Below are positions 55,813 to 64,000 of a stretch of DNA of 64,000 nucleotides, piece by piece (position 1 is the first letter of the stretch; every line of letters begins with the position of its first letter). Both the position numbers and the translations under genes were made by a program. The notes beneath the pieces are model-generated. The model had not been told where the DNA came from. It did no database searches and was given only the letters and a program-made list of their open reading frames with translations. The stretch lies in NCBI GenBank assembly GCA_946965045.2, contig OX337240.1:62001-126000 (forward strand). The letters are read 5' to 3'. This DNA is from Epithemia pelagica (taxonomy: Eukaryota > Bacillariophyta > Bacillariophyceae > Surirellales > Surirellaceae).

Positions 55813-57680
55813 TTAGGGGGGAGCAGCAGCAGCAGTCGACTGAGGTGAGCAGGAGGAGTAACACGACGACGAAGCCACACTGGTGTTACAGTCCGAAGAA
55901 TAGATGCACGAGGACACTACCGAAGTTGTATCCACCATTGAAGGATTCGGAGAGTCATAATGGTTGTCATCTTCATACATGGAGGCCATGGAATACGAAT
56001 GGTCGTCGTCGTGGTCGGTAATGATGGATCGTGGCGAACCAGGAATCTGCATCGTCGTCGTTCTTGTCGATCCTTTGAGGTGGTGATGAGGATGCTTGGT
56101 ACGACCACCCTGCACCGGTTTCTTCTTGTTACCGCGAAGAAAGAGAGATCGTCGTTGTTTGGCCTTGATGAGTTGAGGATGAAAGGTGGCCACTTGCTTG
56201 GCATTGGCCGTGGACCAATCGTAGGGGACAAAGGTGACCTTGATGGTCGTCTTTTTGGCCTCGGCTGTATCCAAGAGACGTTCCAATTCTTGCTTCTTGA
56301 CACCATGCAAAAATTCCAACAATCGCTCCGCATACTGTCGATTGTGGGAGGCAAAGTCCACCTTGTACCAGGCAAAAATCTTGTTGAGACGAAGCTCCAA
56401 ACTGCGAGGTGTGGATGACGAGGAAGATGAACTGGCAGAACCACGTCCCGGTGACAGCGGTGCACTGGTCGCCGGACTGCTTTTGCTGTTGCTGGCCATG
56501 GAAAAGGAGACATGGGCCGGGTCTTCGCAATAGACAGCGGCTGCCAAATTGAGTTCGTGCTCCAACCGTTCGGCCGTATAAAAGTGGACGGGTGGACAGC
56601 ATCGGGCCCCACAATTCAAGGCAAAATGAATGCGACAATCGGGGTTCGTGACACTATAGGCCCATCGAGGATCGTTTGTGTCTCGGAATTGGAACGTCAA
56701 GGCATAGGGGGCCTTGCGATTGCCGCGCAAAATGCCATTTTCGCAATCTTGAAAACTGTAGACATGACATTAAAGGAGACGTGATTGAAAAAGTACAAGC
56801 GACTCAAATCATGAGCACCGGCTCCCACCTTGACCAACGCGTACTTGATCATGAGATTGTACACGTTAATTCCAAAGGCCTGTGCAAGAAACGAAGGACA
56901 AGGAGAACACGAGAATGTTAGATGTTCCTGGCTCCATTCGGACTAGAATCCTGCAGCTATGTAAACTGTAGTTATACGCACCGTTTTGGTTCGATCGTCC
57001 ATGTCGGCCAAATTCACTTGTTGGAGGACACAGACGGCTTCTTCAAACCGGGGATAGAGCGGATGTGCTCGGGCCGCCACGTAATCAATTTGACCATCGT
57101 CCGTGGTCATGTGACTGAGGATCCGAGTCATGAGTTGCGTCAAGGGATACAAGAGTTGCAACGGTTGGCGACTGTCGGACAGCGGTTCCTTCCAAATCCG
57201 ATACGTGTTCAATACAGCTGGTTCGGCATGACATTGCAACCGATACAAGGCAGTCGAGGAAGCATCCCATAACATGGCAGCGGCAGGTTTGACATGATTT
57301 TTCTGGACCGTGTTGCTGGTCGTCGTGTTGGTAATAGAAGTAGTACTGTTGGAGGATTCGGGTGTTACAATTCTTTCTGAATCGTAGGGACATTGATGCT
57401 CGGTAGAGCAGACAATCAGGTAGGTCACCAACCGATACAAGCTTCTCAGGGTCAGAGAAGCAAGCAAGTCGAAGTCTATCAGAAGGATAGTCGGGACACA
57501 AAAGAAGATGTGATAAATGGTGATATTGTTAGATTGTGTGTTGATTACTACGATAGGTCTACGTGAAATGTTCGGTCCTGCCAAGGGTCGTGTGTCATAG
57601 GTTCTTGGCGGCAACAGGTTTGGAATAGTTGGAGTTGATTCATGTGATGTATATGACATGTATATGTGGGCGGATAACAT
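55813..57680 (-). CDS. DUF547-domain protein, with a one-base frameshift
   Basis: Exon 1 ends at 56982 and exon 2 starts at 56879 (phase 0), producing TKT-AFGINVYNLMIKYALVK, the heart of DUF547. Upstream in exon 1, PLQLLYPLTQLMTRIL and DDGQIDYVAARAHPLYPRF are typical of the region before it. In exon 2 the frame needs one extra base near 56772: the read AATGTCAT should be AATGGTCAT to continue NGHVYSFQDCENGILRGNR, then RIHFALNCGARCCPP. The ends are IFAWYKVDF and a basic, then Ser/Tyr-rich tail to the stop. The loss of one G either inactivates the gene or is a sequence error. The 5' end is uncertain: the frame opens at an ATG at 57680 but its first 100 residues look like intron or leader. Molecular function of DUF547 is unknown. 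Confidence 0.72.
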
Positions 57681-57738
57681 CTACAGGGTCAACAGCTCTT
57701 GCTTTGGGTTGGCATAGTTGTTTTCATGGCGCGCAGCT

Positions 57739-58145
57739 TGTTGACAATTTGGAGATTGTGGGAATGGAAATATGGTCTCGCGTGATCGTGTGTCGTGCTT
57801 GGGATACTTAGACCGTTGGGTCGGATAGATGCCGATAGCGCTCGGATGTCGCTTGGGCGCGTTCGATGATTTCGGGCGCGTACGCTTAGGGCGTTAGTAT
57901 AATGTCCGAGCAACGGCCAAATTTACGTCCGTTGTAATACCGCACGACCCAGTTTAGTCTTGAGAGTGAGTTCGTCAATCTATTCTCACTTTTCATGATT
58001 TGCGAAGAAATATAGGTCGATATAGCGCGAAGCTAGGAAACATAGCTCGAAGCTAGAGGGCATGATGCGATAGCACGAGGCTATGTGACATGGGGAATCG
58101 ATGAGATGTAGAATCTAACCACCATAGACGGTGAGAATTCTAACA
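57739..58145 (-). repeat. candidate 3' LTR of Copia element 2
   Basis: On the minus strand it begins TGTTAGAATTCTC just after a purine-rich TGTGGGGAG (polypurine tract) and may end TTGTCAACA at 57739, about 407 bp. The start is well supported, the end is not. Confidence 0.5.
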
Positions 58146-61100
58146 CTCCCCACAACTCGTCGTTTCAGCCTTGTCATCATTGGATTTGTTGAGATCTTGA
58201 ACTTCTCCTTTCCAAAACAGCAATGGCTTGAGCATGGGCCAAATAGATACGAAATCCCAATGTTTGCTAAGGATATCGGCAGGGTTGGTCTTTCCATCTT
58301 TCCAGTAGAATGCAACATACTTTGCTGCGATGGCTTCACAAACTCGGTGGTATGACAGAAGATGGTGTCTCTTGGATAGTATGGAATGAGGAACGGTTGC
58401 ATTGAGCACAACGGATCTGTTATCTCCGTACATGTAACTTCGCTCTCGGATAGGTACTCCAAGGTAGCGGAGAGAATGTCGTAATTCTGTAATCTGATCT
58501 ATTGCTGTCCTTGCAGCCACAAACTCGGATCCATAGGTAGCAGTTTCCACCGTGCTCTGTCTCTTGCTGTACCAGTCAATAGGTGTTCCGTTCAACAAAT
58601 GTAGAACAGCAGTGACGGATTTACCAGTGACTATGTCATGCATGAGATTGGCATCAACATAATGAGTTGTGGTAACATAGCGGCCAAGAGGTGTTGGGCA
58701 GTCTTCAGGAATACGTTCACTTGCATTCGAATAGACAGTGCGAGTCCAATCAAATTCTTGGGTAGGAAGACTTGAATAATCAGGCTCTCCAATCCTAAAT
58801 CTGATTGCGCCTTCTGGGAGATGTGCAAGGTATCCATAGATACGCTTGGCTCTATCAAGATGTCCTTTCCTCGGAGCAGCGCAAAAGCGTGATAGCGTCA
58901 TTGTAGCGGTGAAGACGTCGAAACGACCAATAGTGATCACCCATTGGAGTTGTCCAATCAGAGTTTGGAAATGGCTAGTACCTTCTTCATCAAGGAGCTC
59001 AGAATCATCCAATTCAGGATGGTCTCCACCAATAAGAGGTGTTTTGGCTTTCTTGGGTTTCTCCTTGAAGATTCGTTCGAAAGTGTCCATCATCTTACCA
59101 ATGTAGCGTCTTGGATCTGCTACTAATGTTCCATCAGAATCCTTGGTGTAACAACATCCCAAATGGAAATCAATAGGTCCATCTCCTTTGAGTTTGAAGT
59201 TGTATTTCTCCTTCAGGATCTTGCAGATATTCCCAGGATCAGTAGAAATAATGGCTAAGTCATCAACGTATACGGCAATGTATTCGTAACAGTCTTCTCC
59301 AGGTGCTTTCTTCATCCAGATATCCGGATCTGCTTTGCTTGGTGAAAATCCCATGTCTGTCAAAACATCGAATAAGACATCATGCCAGCGTGCGCCTGAT
59401 GACTTCAATCCATAAAGTGCCTTGTATATAATCAGGATGTGACCTTCTAATTCCTTGAATTCAGGTCCTGCGACAATGAAAATTTTCTCCCCTGTCAAGG
59501 CTTCCAGATATGCATTTCCAATATCTGCTCCCCATATTTCCAAGTCATTCAAAGTACCCAGGAATAAGGCAATGCGGAGGTTGCAAGTGGAAACAACACC
59601 TGAATAGATTGTCTCAACAGGTTCTTTCGTGAGATGTCCATCTGCGACAAGTCTTGCTTTATGTCGTCCATCATGTTTTACGTCAAAGACAAGATGTACA
59701 CGTATCTTATGATATCCTTCAGGCGCATTGGATACTTTCCCTTTAATGAAGATGGCTTTCCCAAAATCCTTGAATGTCTTGTAGGACTGGATCTGTGACA
59801 ATTCTAATTCTGTTGCATCCTGCCACTTTGTGTTGCCATGTTGTTTATCAAGAGCGACAGCTTCCTCATAATTGCGTGGTACTTGGAATCCAAACTTATA
59901 CTTGACGGAATGATGAACTTGTTTAATCCTTGACTGTTTGGCTGCTCGAATGAGACGTTTGCTTGTTTTGACATAACGTTTCAAATGCTTCCATCCAGGT
60001 TCGTTGAGTAAACCATGTTTCTTTCCATAAATTGCTACAGTGATCGGATCATCATTGGCGATGAGTGAATAAGGTTCATAGGTAGTCTCCCCAGTTTCCC
60101 AATCAACAAGCAAATTATATTTGCTCCCCTTGTAATCTGGATCAGTTGTGTTCAGTGGGCCTTGATGGGCAATGACATCCCTGAACCTGAAAAGATTATC
60201 TCCAGAGGTTTGAGCTTGGTTATCTCGTTCGATATACTCCATGAGTTGATTATAGGATATCATCTCATCAACATCAGAATTTGTCTTTCGGTAGATGTAT
60301 TTGACACGTTCTTCCTGTTTCGTTGCTTCTTCATTAAGATCAATGACTCGTTTGATGACACGTGCACGATGTCGCTCCCCATTTTCTTCTGTGTCGCATA
60401 AGAATGTGCGTCCTATCATGTCGTCAAAATCGATCGTGGGCATTGGTTTGGATGGATCTTCACTATCACTGCGAATGAAGACAGTGTCAGCTTGCTTATC
60501 ATTGTCATCCTTCTCAGACGAATCCTCCCCTGAAGGTCGATCCACACGTAGGTTAGGTGTAGTGGATTCAACACGGCGAACGGCAGAACGGTAGATTATC
60601 TGGTTATCTTGGGTGAGAATCTTCCAAGTAAAAGAATCACCAACGTTGTGAGCAAAACCAACCCAGTGGCCAAGTTTCTCATCAGAAGAAGATGGATATG
60701 AACCAGAATTGGGTTCAGCGGGGTCGACACGGTAGTAAACCTCATCCCAGAAAGGAAAGAACAAGAGATGAGTAATGTCGGGTGGGCGTCCGGAGAGAGC
60801 CTCAAGAGGAGTGCGACCGGAATGGGTGGGTGATGACGTATGGTTCAATAAGTCACAGACATACTCAAGGCAAAGAAGCCAGGTGTTGGCAGGGCAACCA
60901 GTGGCATTCATGAGAGCGTTGGTCATACGTTTAACGGTCTGGTAACGGTTTTCAGCCTTATTCTGGTGTTGATGATAAGGTTCAGATCGATACTCCCCAA
61001 TAAGCAAAGTGCGAAGAATGTCTTTGACCTTTTGAGAGATGAGAGATGAACCACCATCACTGATAAGAGTCTCCATGGCACCACGAAACCGGATGTTATC

Positions 61101-62639
61101 CTGAAGAGTATTGACAAACTGTTTGGTTGACTTGATCCCATAGATATCAGTAACCAGAGTATCTCGACCAACAAAGATTTGTGCGACTTTACCGCCATGG
61201 TCAACAGCAGGGGTGTCGGAGAAAACCGAGTCAGTAGCAACGGGTTCATGACGTCGAGGTATATTAAGGACCGGATTGCGAGCCTTGAAATGTTTCTTGA
61301 GGGTGTCGTGGTCAAAAGTAATGCTACCATTACGTGTAGTGTGCTTGAACGTATCGGCAATAACATCTTCAGATTGCCAACCAAAGAATGGACGGAACTT
61401 CTTCCAGTCATACGCTTCCTGGTAACGACGGTGGACAGAGGCATGAAGTGTAGGATCATTACCTTCTGCGTCAGCATAGATAGAAAAGAAGGGTGCGTCG
61501 TCGGGTCCATGATTGTATGGGAGATCCAAAAGGAGATTGAGGTTACAAACAACACGATCAGTGTACTCCCCATAGTTGTCATATGGATGGTTTGACATAC
61601 TACCATCAGTCTTGACGTGTTTCCAATCAGGATCATTGCCAGAGGGTGTGGGAGAATACGAATGGTCCAGAACACCAGGATCCCATGTGTCGGGTGACGT
61701 GAAGATGATCTGAGGTAAGGTATCCATGTCATCGTCGCTGGGGATACCCAAGGAGTGGATATAGGCTAACCCATCCTTGATGTGAAGGGGTATGGCACAA
61801 CCATCAAGTGTAGTGATGCGTTGTTTACCATCAACTTTAACAGATCGTTCATCAACAGCAAGTCCGAAATGCTCGAATTGACCAGGAGCATGGATAGATA
61901 AGCCCTTTCCATAATAAGCATATTCATTGAAGATGCCGACAATAGGTCCGTCATTGATCTCAAACTTTGCGGCACATGTGACGACAGGAAGTCCAGTAAG
62001 TTCATGGTTATCAATACCCACAATAGTGATATGGCGGGCAGTCTTAGAAAGGATGCGCATGTCAGAACCAGCAAGTCCTCCATTAGCACCACGGTCAATC
62101 AATTGATTTCCTGGTAAAGTAGATTTCCTGGAAAACAGATAGCGTGGAACATGTCCTGCTTGTTTATGCATGTTGGTTTTGAAAGTAACCTTCTTGCTCG
62201 TCTTGGACTTGGCGTTAGAAAGAACACTAGTCAGGTCAGTTGCCGGGTGATTGATATCAGTCGTCATGGCTTGGTTGATAAATTGTGTAACCGGATCTGA
62301 ATCATCTGGATGCTCAGGGACAACGCCAGGTGAGTCGTCATCAGATGCAACTTGGTTGGGGTCAGGATCAGGTTCCGGATCAATGTCGAGGGCATGTGTT
62401 TGCACTTTCCTCGGTGTTGTTGATGAAGGTGCTTGAATCATCTTGTTATACTCAATGATCAACTTGCGATCTTCTTCAGAAAGTTTGAACCATAGGTCAC
62501 GCGGTAGACTAACCTTGGACGAAGAGGATGGAGATTCAGATGTCGCTGTGGTGTTATGGACATGATACTCCATATCATCTTGTGAGGTTATGTCAGCATC
62601 TGTATCTTGGCCATATAGTGATTCATGTTGTTTGACATG
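58140..62639 (-). CDS. Pol polyprotein of Copia element 2 (intact)
   Basis: Uninterrupted frame; 1477 residues from the ATG at 62573, and open 22 codons further to the Gag TGA in the same frame. Seen: protease LIDRGANGGLAG (about residue 155), integrase catalytic core with DHGGKVAQIFVG, LISDGGSSLI and HQHQNKAENRYQT (the D, D and E), a conserved IN-RT linker (DDMIGRTFLC), RT with GADIGNAYLEA and AVYVDDLAIIS, and RNase H with HYVDANL, YGSEFVAA and YGDNRS. The integrase HHCC zinc domain seen in element 1 is not evident. It ends GEC followed by a TAG that lies inside the first six bases of the 3' LTR. An intact pol suggests this copy could be mobile. Confidence 0.93.
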   Translation of the reverse strand, partial: HVKQHESLYGQDTDADITSQDDMEYHVHNTTATSESPSSSSKVSLPRDLWFKLSEEDRKLIIEYNKMIQAPSSTTPRKVQTHALDIDPEPDPDPNQVASDDDSPGVVPEHPDDSDPVTQFINQAMTTDINHPATDLTSVLSNAKSKTSKKVTFKTNMHKQAGHVPRYLFSRKSTLPGNQLIDRGANGGLAGSDMRILSKTARHITIVGIDNHELTGLPVVTCAAKFEINDGPIVGIFNEYAYYGKGLSIHAPGQFEHFGLAVDERSVKVDGKQRITTLDGCAIPLHIKDGLAYIHSLGIPSDDDMDTLPQIIFTSPDTWDPGVLDHSYSPTPSGNDPDWKHVKTDGSMSNHPYDNYGEYTDRVVCNLNLLLDLPYNHGPDDAPFFSIYADAEGNDPTLHASVHRRYQEAYDWKKFRPFFGWQSEDVIADTFKHTTRNGSITFDHDTLKKHFKARNPVLNIPRRHEPVATDSVFSDTPAVDHGGKVAQIFVGRDTLVTDIYGIKSTKQFVNTLQDNIRFRGAMETLISDGGSSLISQKVKDILRTLLIGEYRSEPYHQHQNKAENRYQTVKRMTNALMNATGCPANTWLLCLEYVCDLLNHTSSPTHSGRTPLEALSGRPPDITHLLFFPFWDEVYYRVDPAEPNSGSYPSSSDEKLGHWVGFAHNVGDSFTWKILTQDNQIIYRSAVRRVESTTPNLRVDRPSGEDSSEKDDNDKQADTVFIRSDSEDPSKPMPTIDFDDMIGRTFLCDTEENGERHRARVIKRVIDLNEEATKQEERVKYIYRKTNSDVDEMISYNQLMEYIERDNQAQTSGDNLFRFRDVIAHQGPLNTTDPDYKGSKYNLLVDWETGETTYEPYSLIANDDPITVAIYGKKHGLLNEPGWKHLKRYVKTSKRLIRAAKQSRIKQVHHSVKYKFGFQVPRNYEEAVALDKQHGNTKWQDATELELSQIQSYKTFKDFGKAIFIKGKVSNAPEGYHKIRVHLVFDVKHDGRHKARLVADGHLTKEPVETIYSGVVSTCNLRIALFLGTLNDLEIWGADIGNAYLEALTGEKIFIVAGPEFKELEGHILIIYKALYGLKSSGARWHDVLFDVLTDMGFSPSKADPDIWMKKAPGEDCYEYIAVYVDDLAIISTDPGNICKILKEKYNFKLKGDGPIDFHLGCCYTKDSDGTLVADPRRYIGKMMDTFERIFKEKPKKAKTPLIGGDHPELDDSELLDEEGTSHFQTLIGQLQWVITIGRFDVFTATMTLSRFCAAPRKGHLDRAKRIYGYLAHLPEGAIRFRIGEPDYSSLPTQEFDWTRTVYSNASERIPEDCPTPLGRYVTTTHYVDANLMHDIVTGKSVTAVLHLLNGTPIDWYSKRQSTVETATYGSEFVAARTAIDQITELRHSLRYLGVPIRERSYMYGDNRSVVLNATVPHSILSKRHHLLSYHRVCEAIAAKYVAFYWKDGKTNPADILSKHWDFVSIWPMLKPLLFWKGEVQDLNKSNDDKAETTSCGEC

Positions 62640-63827
62640 TCAACGGCGACTATGAACAGATGACTGGGTTGCTTGATCATGGTCATAAGCTGCATCTAGA
62701 AGGAGACGGAAGTATGATTGATAGCAAAGGGATTTTGCACCGGATTTGGTGTTCACCACATTATCCAAGATCTTGACTCGGCGGAGATCAGGTACCTTTT
62801 CTACAGCTTGCATGAAGAAGGTCATCCTGGTATGATCAGGGATGCGATCAGACAATGTCACTAGATTGTCTAGCAAACGTAGCTGCTCTTGAAAGTGTAG
62901 AAGAAATTGATGTGTTGTTCCGCGCCATGTGTCGTCAAGACGTAGATTGGAAATGTAGTTGGTTAAACGGAGAACCTCTCGCTTTGCTAGGTCGGATTCG
63001 GTATGCAAAGAGTGTAACTTCTGCAATACGGCACGCGCATCTTCATCATGTTCATGTTCACGTACATAGGCTCGACCTTGGTCAGTCTGAATGATACGGA
63101 CAAGAACAGAGTAAAGAAATACTTGTTGCTCTTGAAAAAGTTCTTCGGCATACTCATCATCATGGGGTGGTGTGTATTTGAAATTCAGAACGTTGGATAG
63201 GCCTTGAGCCTTAGCTGTAGTCTTGAATACACGCCAGAATGAATCGTAGTATCGTTCATCCTTGAATACCTCATATGCAGTTGCATCGCGCTTAGTTCCC
63301 TTTCTGAATGCTGTAAGGTCTTGTTGAGATTGGGATGCGGCAGTAACTGTGCTGACAGATTTCACAGATGACGGTGACTTCATTGGCGAGACTGGGACTT
63401 GACTAGGTGGTCCCTTAGAGAAATCTGTGTTGATCCTCCAAGTGTTGAACTCTTTCCTCGTTAGGTTCATCCAGTCGCTATTGGATAGCTCGTCTTGAAT
63501 TTCATTGGTCTTGTATATGGCCCAATAAGCCAAGAGCTTGATCTGCTGTCTTGTGGGGCCTTGTAGATCATGTGTCTGTTTGTTGACCTTGTATTGTGTC
63601 AGTTCCTTCATGGATTCCTCGGTATTAGTTTGCATATACGAGATAACATGGGTAATGTTCTCAAAACCATGGTATTTCATCCACTTCATTAAGTAGTCGG
63701 CCCTTTCTTTGGTAAAGAATTGGCAGACAGTAAATATGATGTGGTCAAATAGGTCTGTGTCCGAGACATTGTCTTGGTTATCTTCTCCCTTAAGAGTCGT
63801 AGGTGTCTTGGGTGATTGAGGATCCAT
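62640..63827 (-). CDS. Gag polyprotein of Copia element 2
   Basis: 395 residues from the ATG at 63827 to a TGA at 62642-62640. Predicted capsid-like helical protein with no CCHC zinc knuckle. Recognisable as Gag by position, size and the capsid-like C-terminal part (FLLHFQEQLRLLDNLV, DHTRMTFFMQAVEKVPDLR), which is typical of Gag proteins of large diatom and oomycete Copia elements. The pol frame resumes in phase directly after the TGA. Not similar to the Gag of element 1 by eye. Confidence 0.82.
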   Translation of the reverse strand: MDPQSPKTPTTLKGEDNQDNVSDTDLFDHIIFTVCQFFTKERADYLMKWMKYHGFENITHVISYMQTNTEESMKELTQYKVNKQTHDLQGPTRQQIKLLAYWAIYKTNEIQDELSNSDWMNLTRKEFNTWRINTDFSKGPPSQVPVSPMKSPSSVKSVSTVTAASQSQQDLTAFRKGTKRDATAYEVFKDERYYDSFWRVFKTTAKAQGLSNVLNFKYTPPHDDEYAEELFQEQQVFLYSVLVRIIQTDQGRAYVREHEHDEDARAVLQKLHSLHTESDLAKREVLRLTNYISNLRLDDTWRGTTHQFLLHFQEQLRLLDNLVTLSDRIPDHTRMTFFMQAVEKVPDLRRVKILDNVVNTKSGAKSLCYQSYFRLLLDAAYDHDQATQSSVHSRR

Positions 63828-63831
63828 GGTG

Positions 63832-63961
63832 TTATTTGGTTGGTTCGATGTTTATTTAATGTGCGGTGTGATGTGGTTTATTTAATGTGTGATGTGTTAT
63901 TTGGTTGGTTCGATGTTTATTTAATGTGCGGTGTGATGTGGTTTATTTAATGTGTGATGTG
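63832..63961. repeat. 65-bp tandem repeat in the element 2 leader
   Basis: Two perfect copies (63832-63896 and 63897-63961) start TTATTTGGTTGG. Each contains two related sub-units with TTTATTTAATGTG. It lies between the gag ATG and the expected 5' LTR. Confidence 0.9.
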
Positions 63962-64000
63962 ATGTGAACCCGGATGTACCACGTGTGCCACGTATGTACC

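Larger units (their letters stand above)
57739..64000 (-). mobile_element. Copia LTR retrotransposon, element 2 (5' LTR outside the window)
   Basis: About 6.3 kb of a minus-strand Copia element: tandem repeats, gag, pol and a 3' LTR starting at 58145. Both long frames are intact, unlike element 1. Domain order protease, integrase, RT, RNase H defines Copia. It lies immediately upstream of the DUF547 gene's 5' end. The left boundary at 57739 is a guess from a CAACA end and cannot be confirmed without the other LTR. Confidence 0.85.

Noticed and set aside
1-64000. tRNA, rRNA or CRISPR features
   Set aside because: I looked for T-arm motifs, rRNA-like conserved stretches and regularly spaced repeats and saw none that hold up.

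Overview
The window looks like nuclear DNA of a diatom, probably a pennate one. Protein-coding genes lie on both strands and carry short GT-AG introns of about 85-370 bp. Several predicted proteins begin with a signal peptide followed by an Ala-Phe type plastid-targeting motif. The retrotransposons resemble the Copia elements of diatoms, and there is a receptor cyclase-phosphodiesterase fusion of a kind known from protists. I see no rRNA, tRNA, CRISPR array or prokaryotic operon structure. The assignment rests on protein features, not on a database search.

Layout, left to right. 1-6.6 kb: a CLC chloride/proton exchanger (5' end outside the window), an ELO fatty-acid elongase and a V-ATPase proteolipid subunit with an unusual insertion. 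7.6-14.9 kb: two tandem RING-finger paralogues on the minus strand. 17-19.3 kb: a protein kinase. 20.6-24.7 kb: a DUF2358 protein and a zinc-ribbon/coiled-coil/armadillo-like protein whose 3' part holds two in-frame TAG codons. 25.45-32.9 kb: a plastid-type membrane protein gene split by a young Copia element with nearly identical 453-bp LTRs and a 6-bp target duplication. 34.6-37.8 kb: a decayed gene for a secreted protein with two VWA domains. 38.4-41.1 kb: a divergent pair of plastid-type genes (a methyltransferase and a conserved protein). 41.8-46.4 kb: two tandem EGF-like transmembrane paralogues. 47.6-51.8 kb: the five-exon nucleotide cyclase-PDE receptor. 52-55 kb: gene-poor DNA with a Harbinger-like MITE, then an acyl-CoA-binding protein. 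55.8-57.7 kb: a DUF547 gene with a one-base frameshift. 57.7-64 kb: most of a second Copia element on the minus strand, with intact gag and pol.

The genes do not form one pathway. Lipid metabolism (ELO, ACBP), endomembrane ion and proton transport (CLC, V-ATPase) and signalling (kinase, cyclase-PDE, RING proteins, EGF receptor-like proteins) are represented. Recurrent themes are local duplication (RING pair, EGF pair, doubled VWA unit, a deleted copy of the split plastid gene) and mobile-element damage. In both Copia elements gag and pol share one reading frame separated by a single UGA codon, which suggests stop-codon readthrough.
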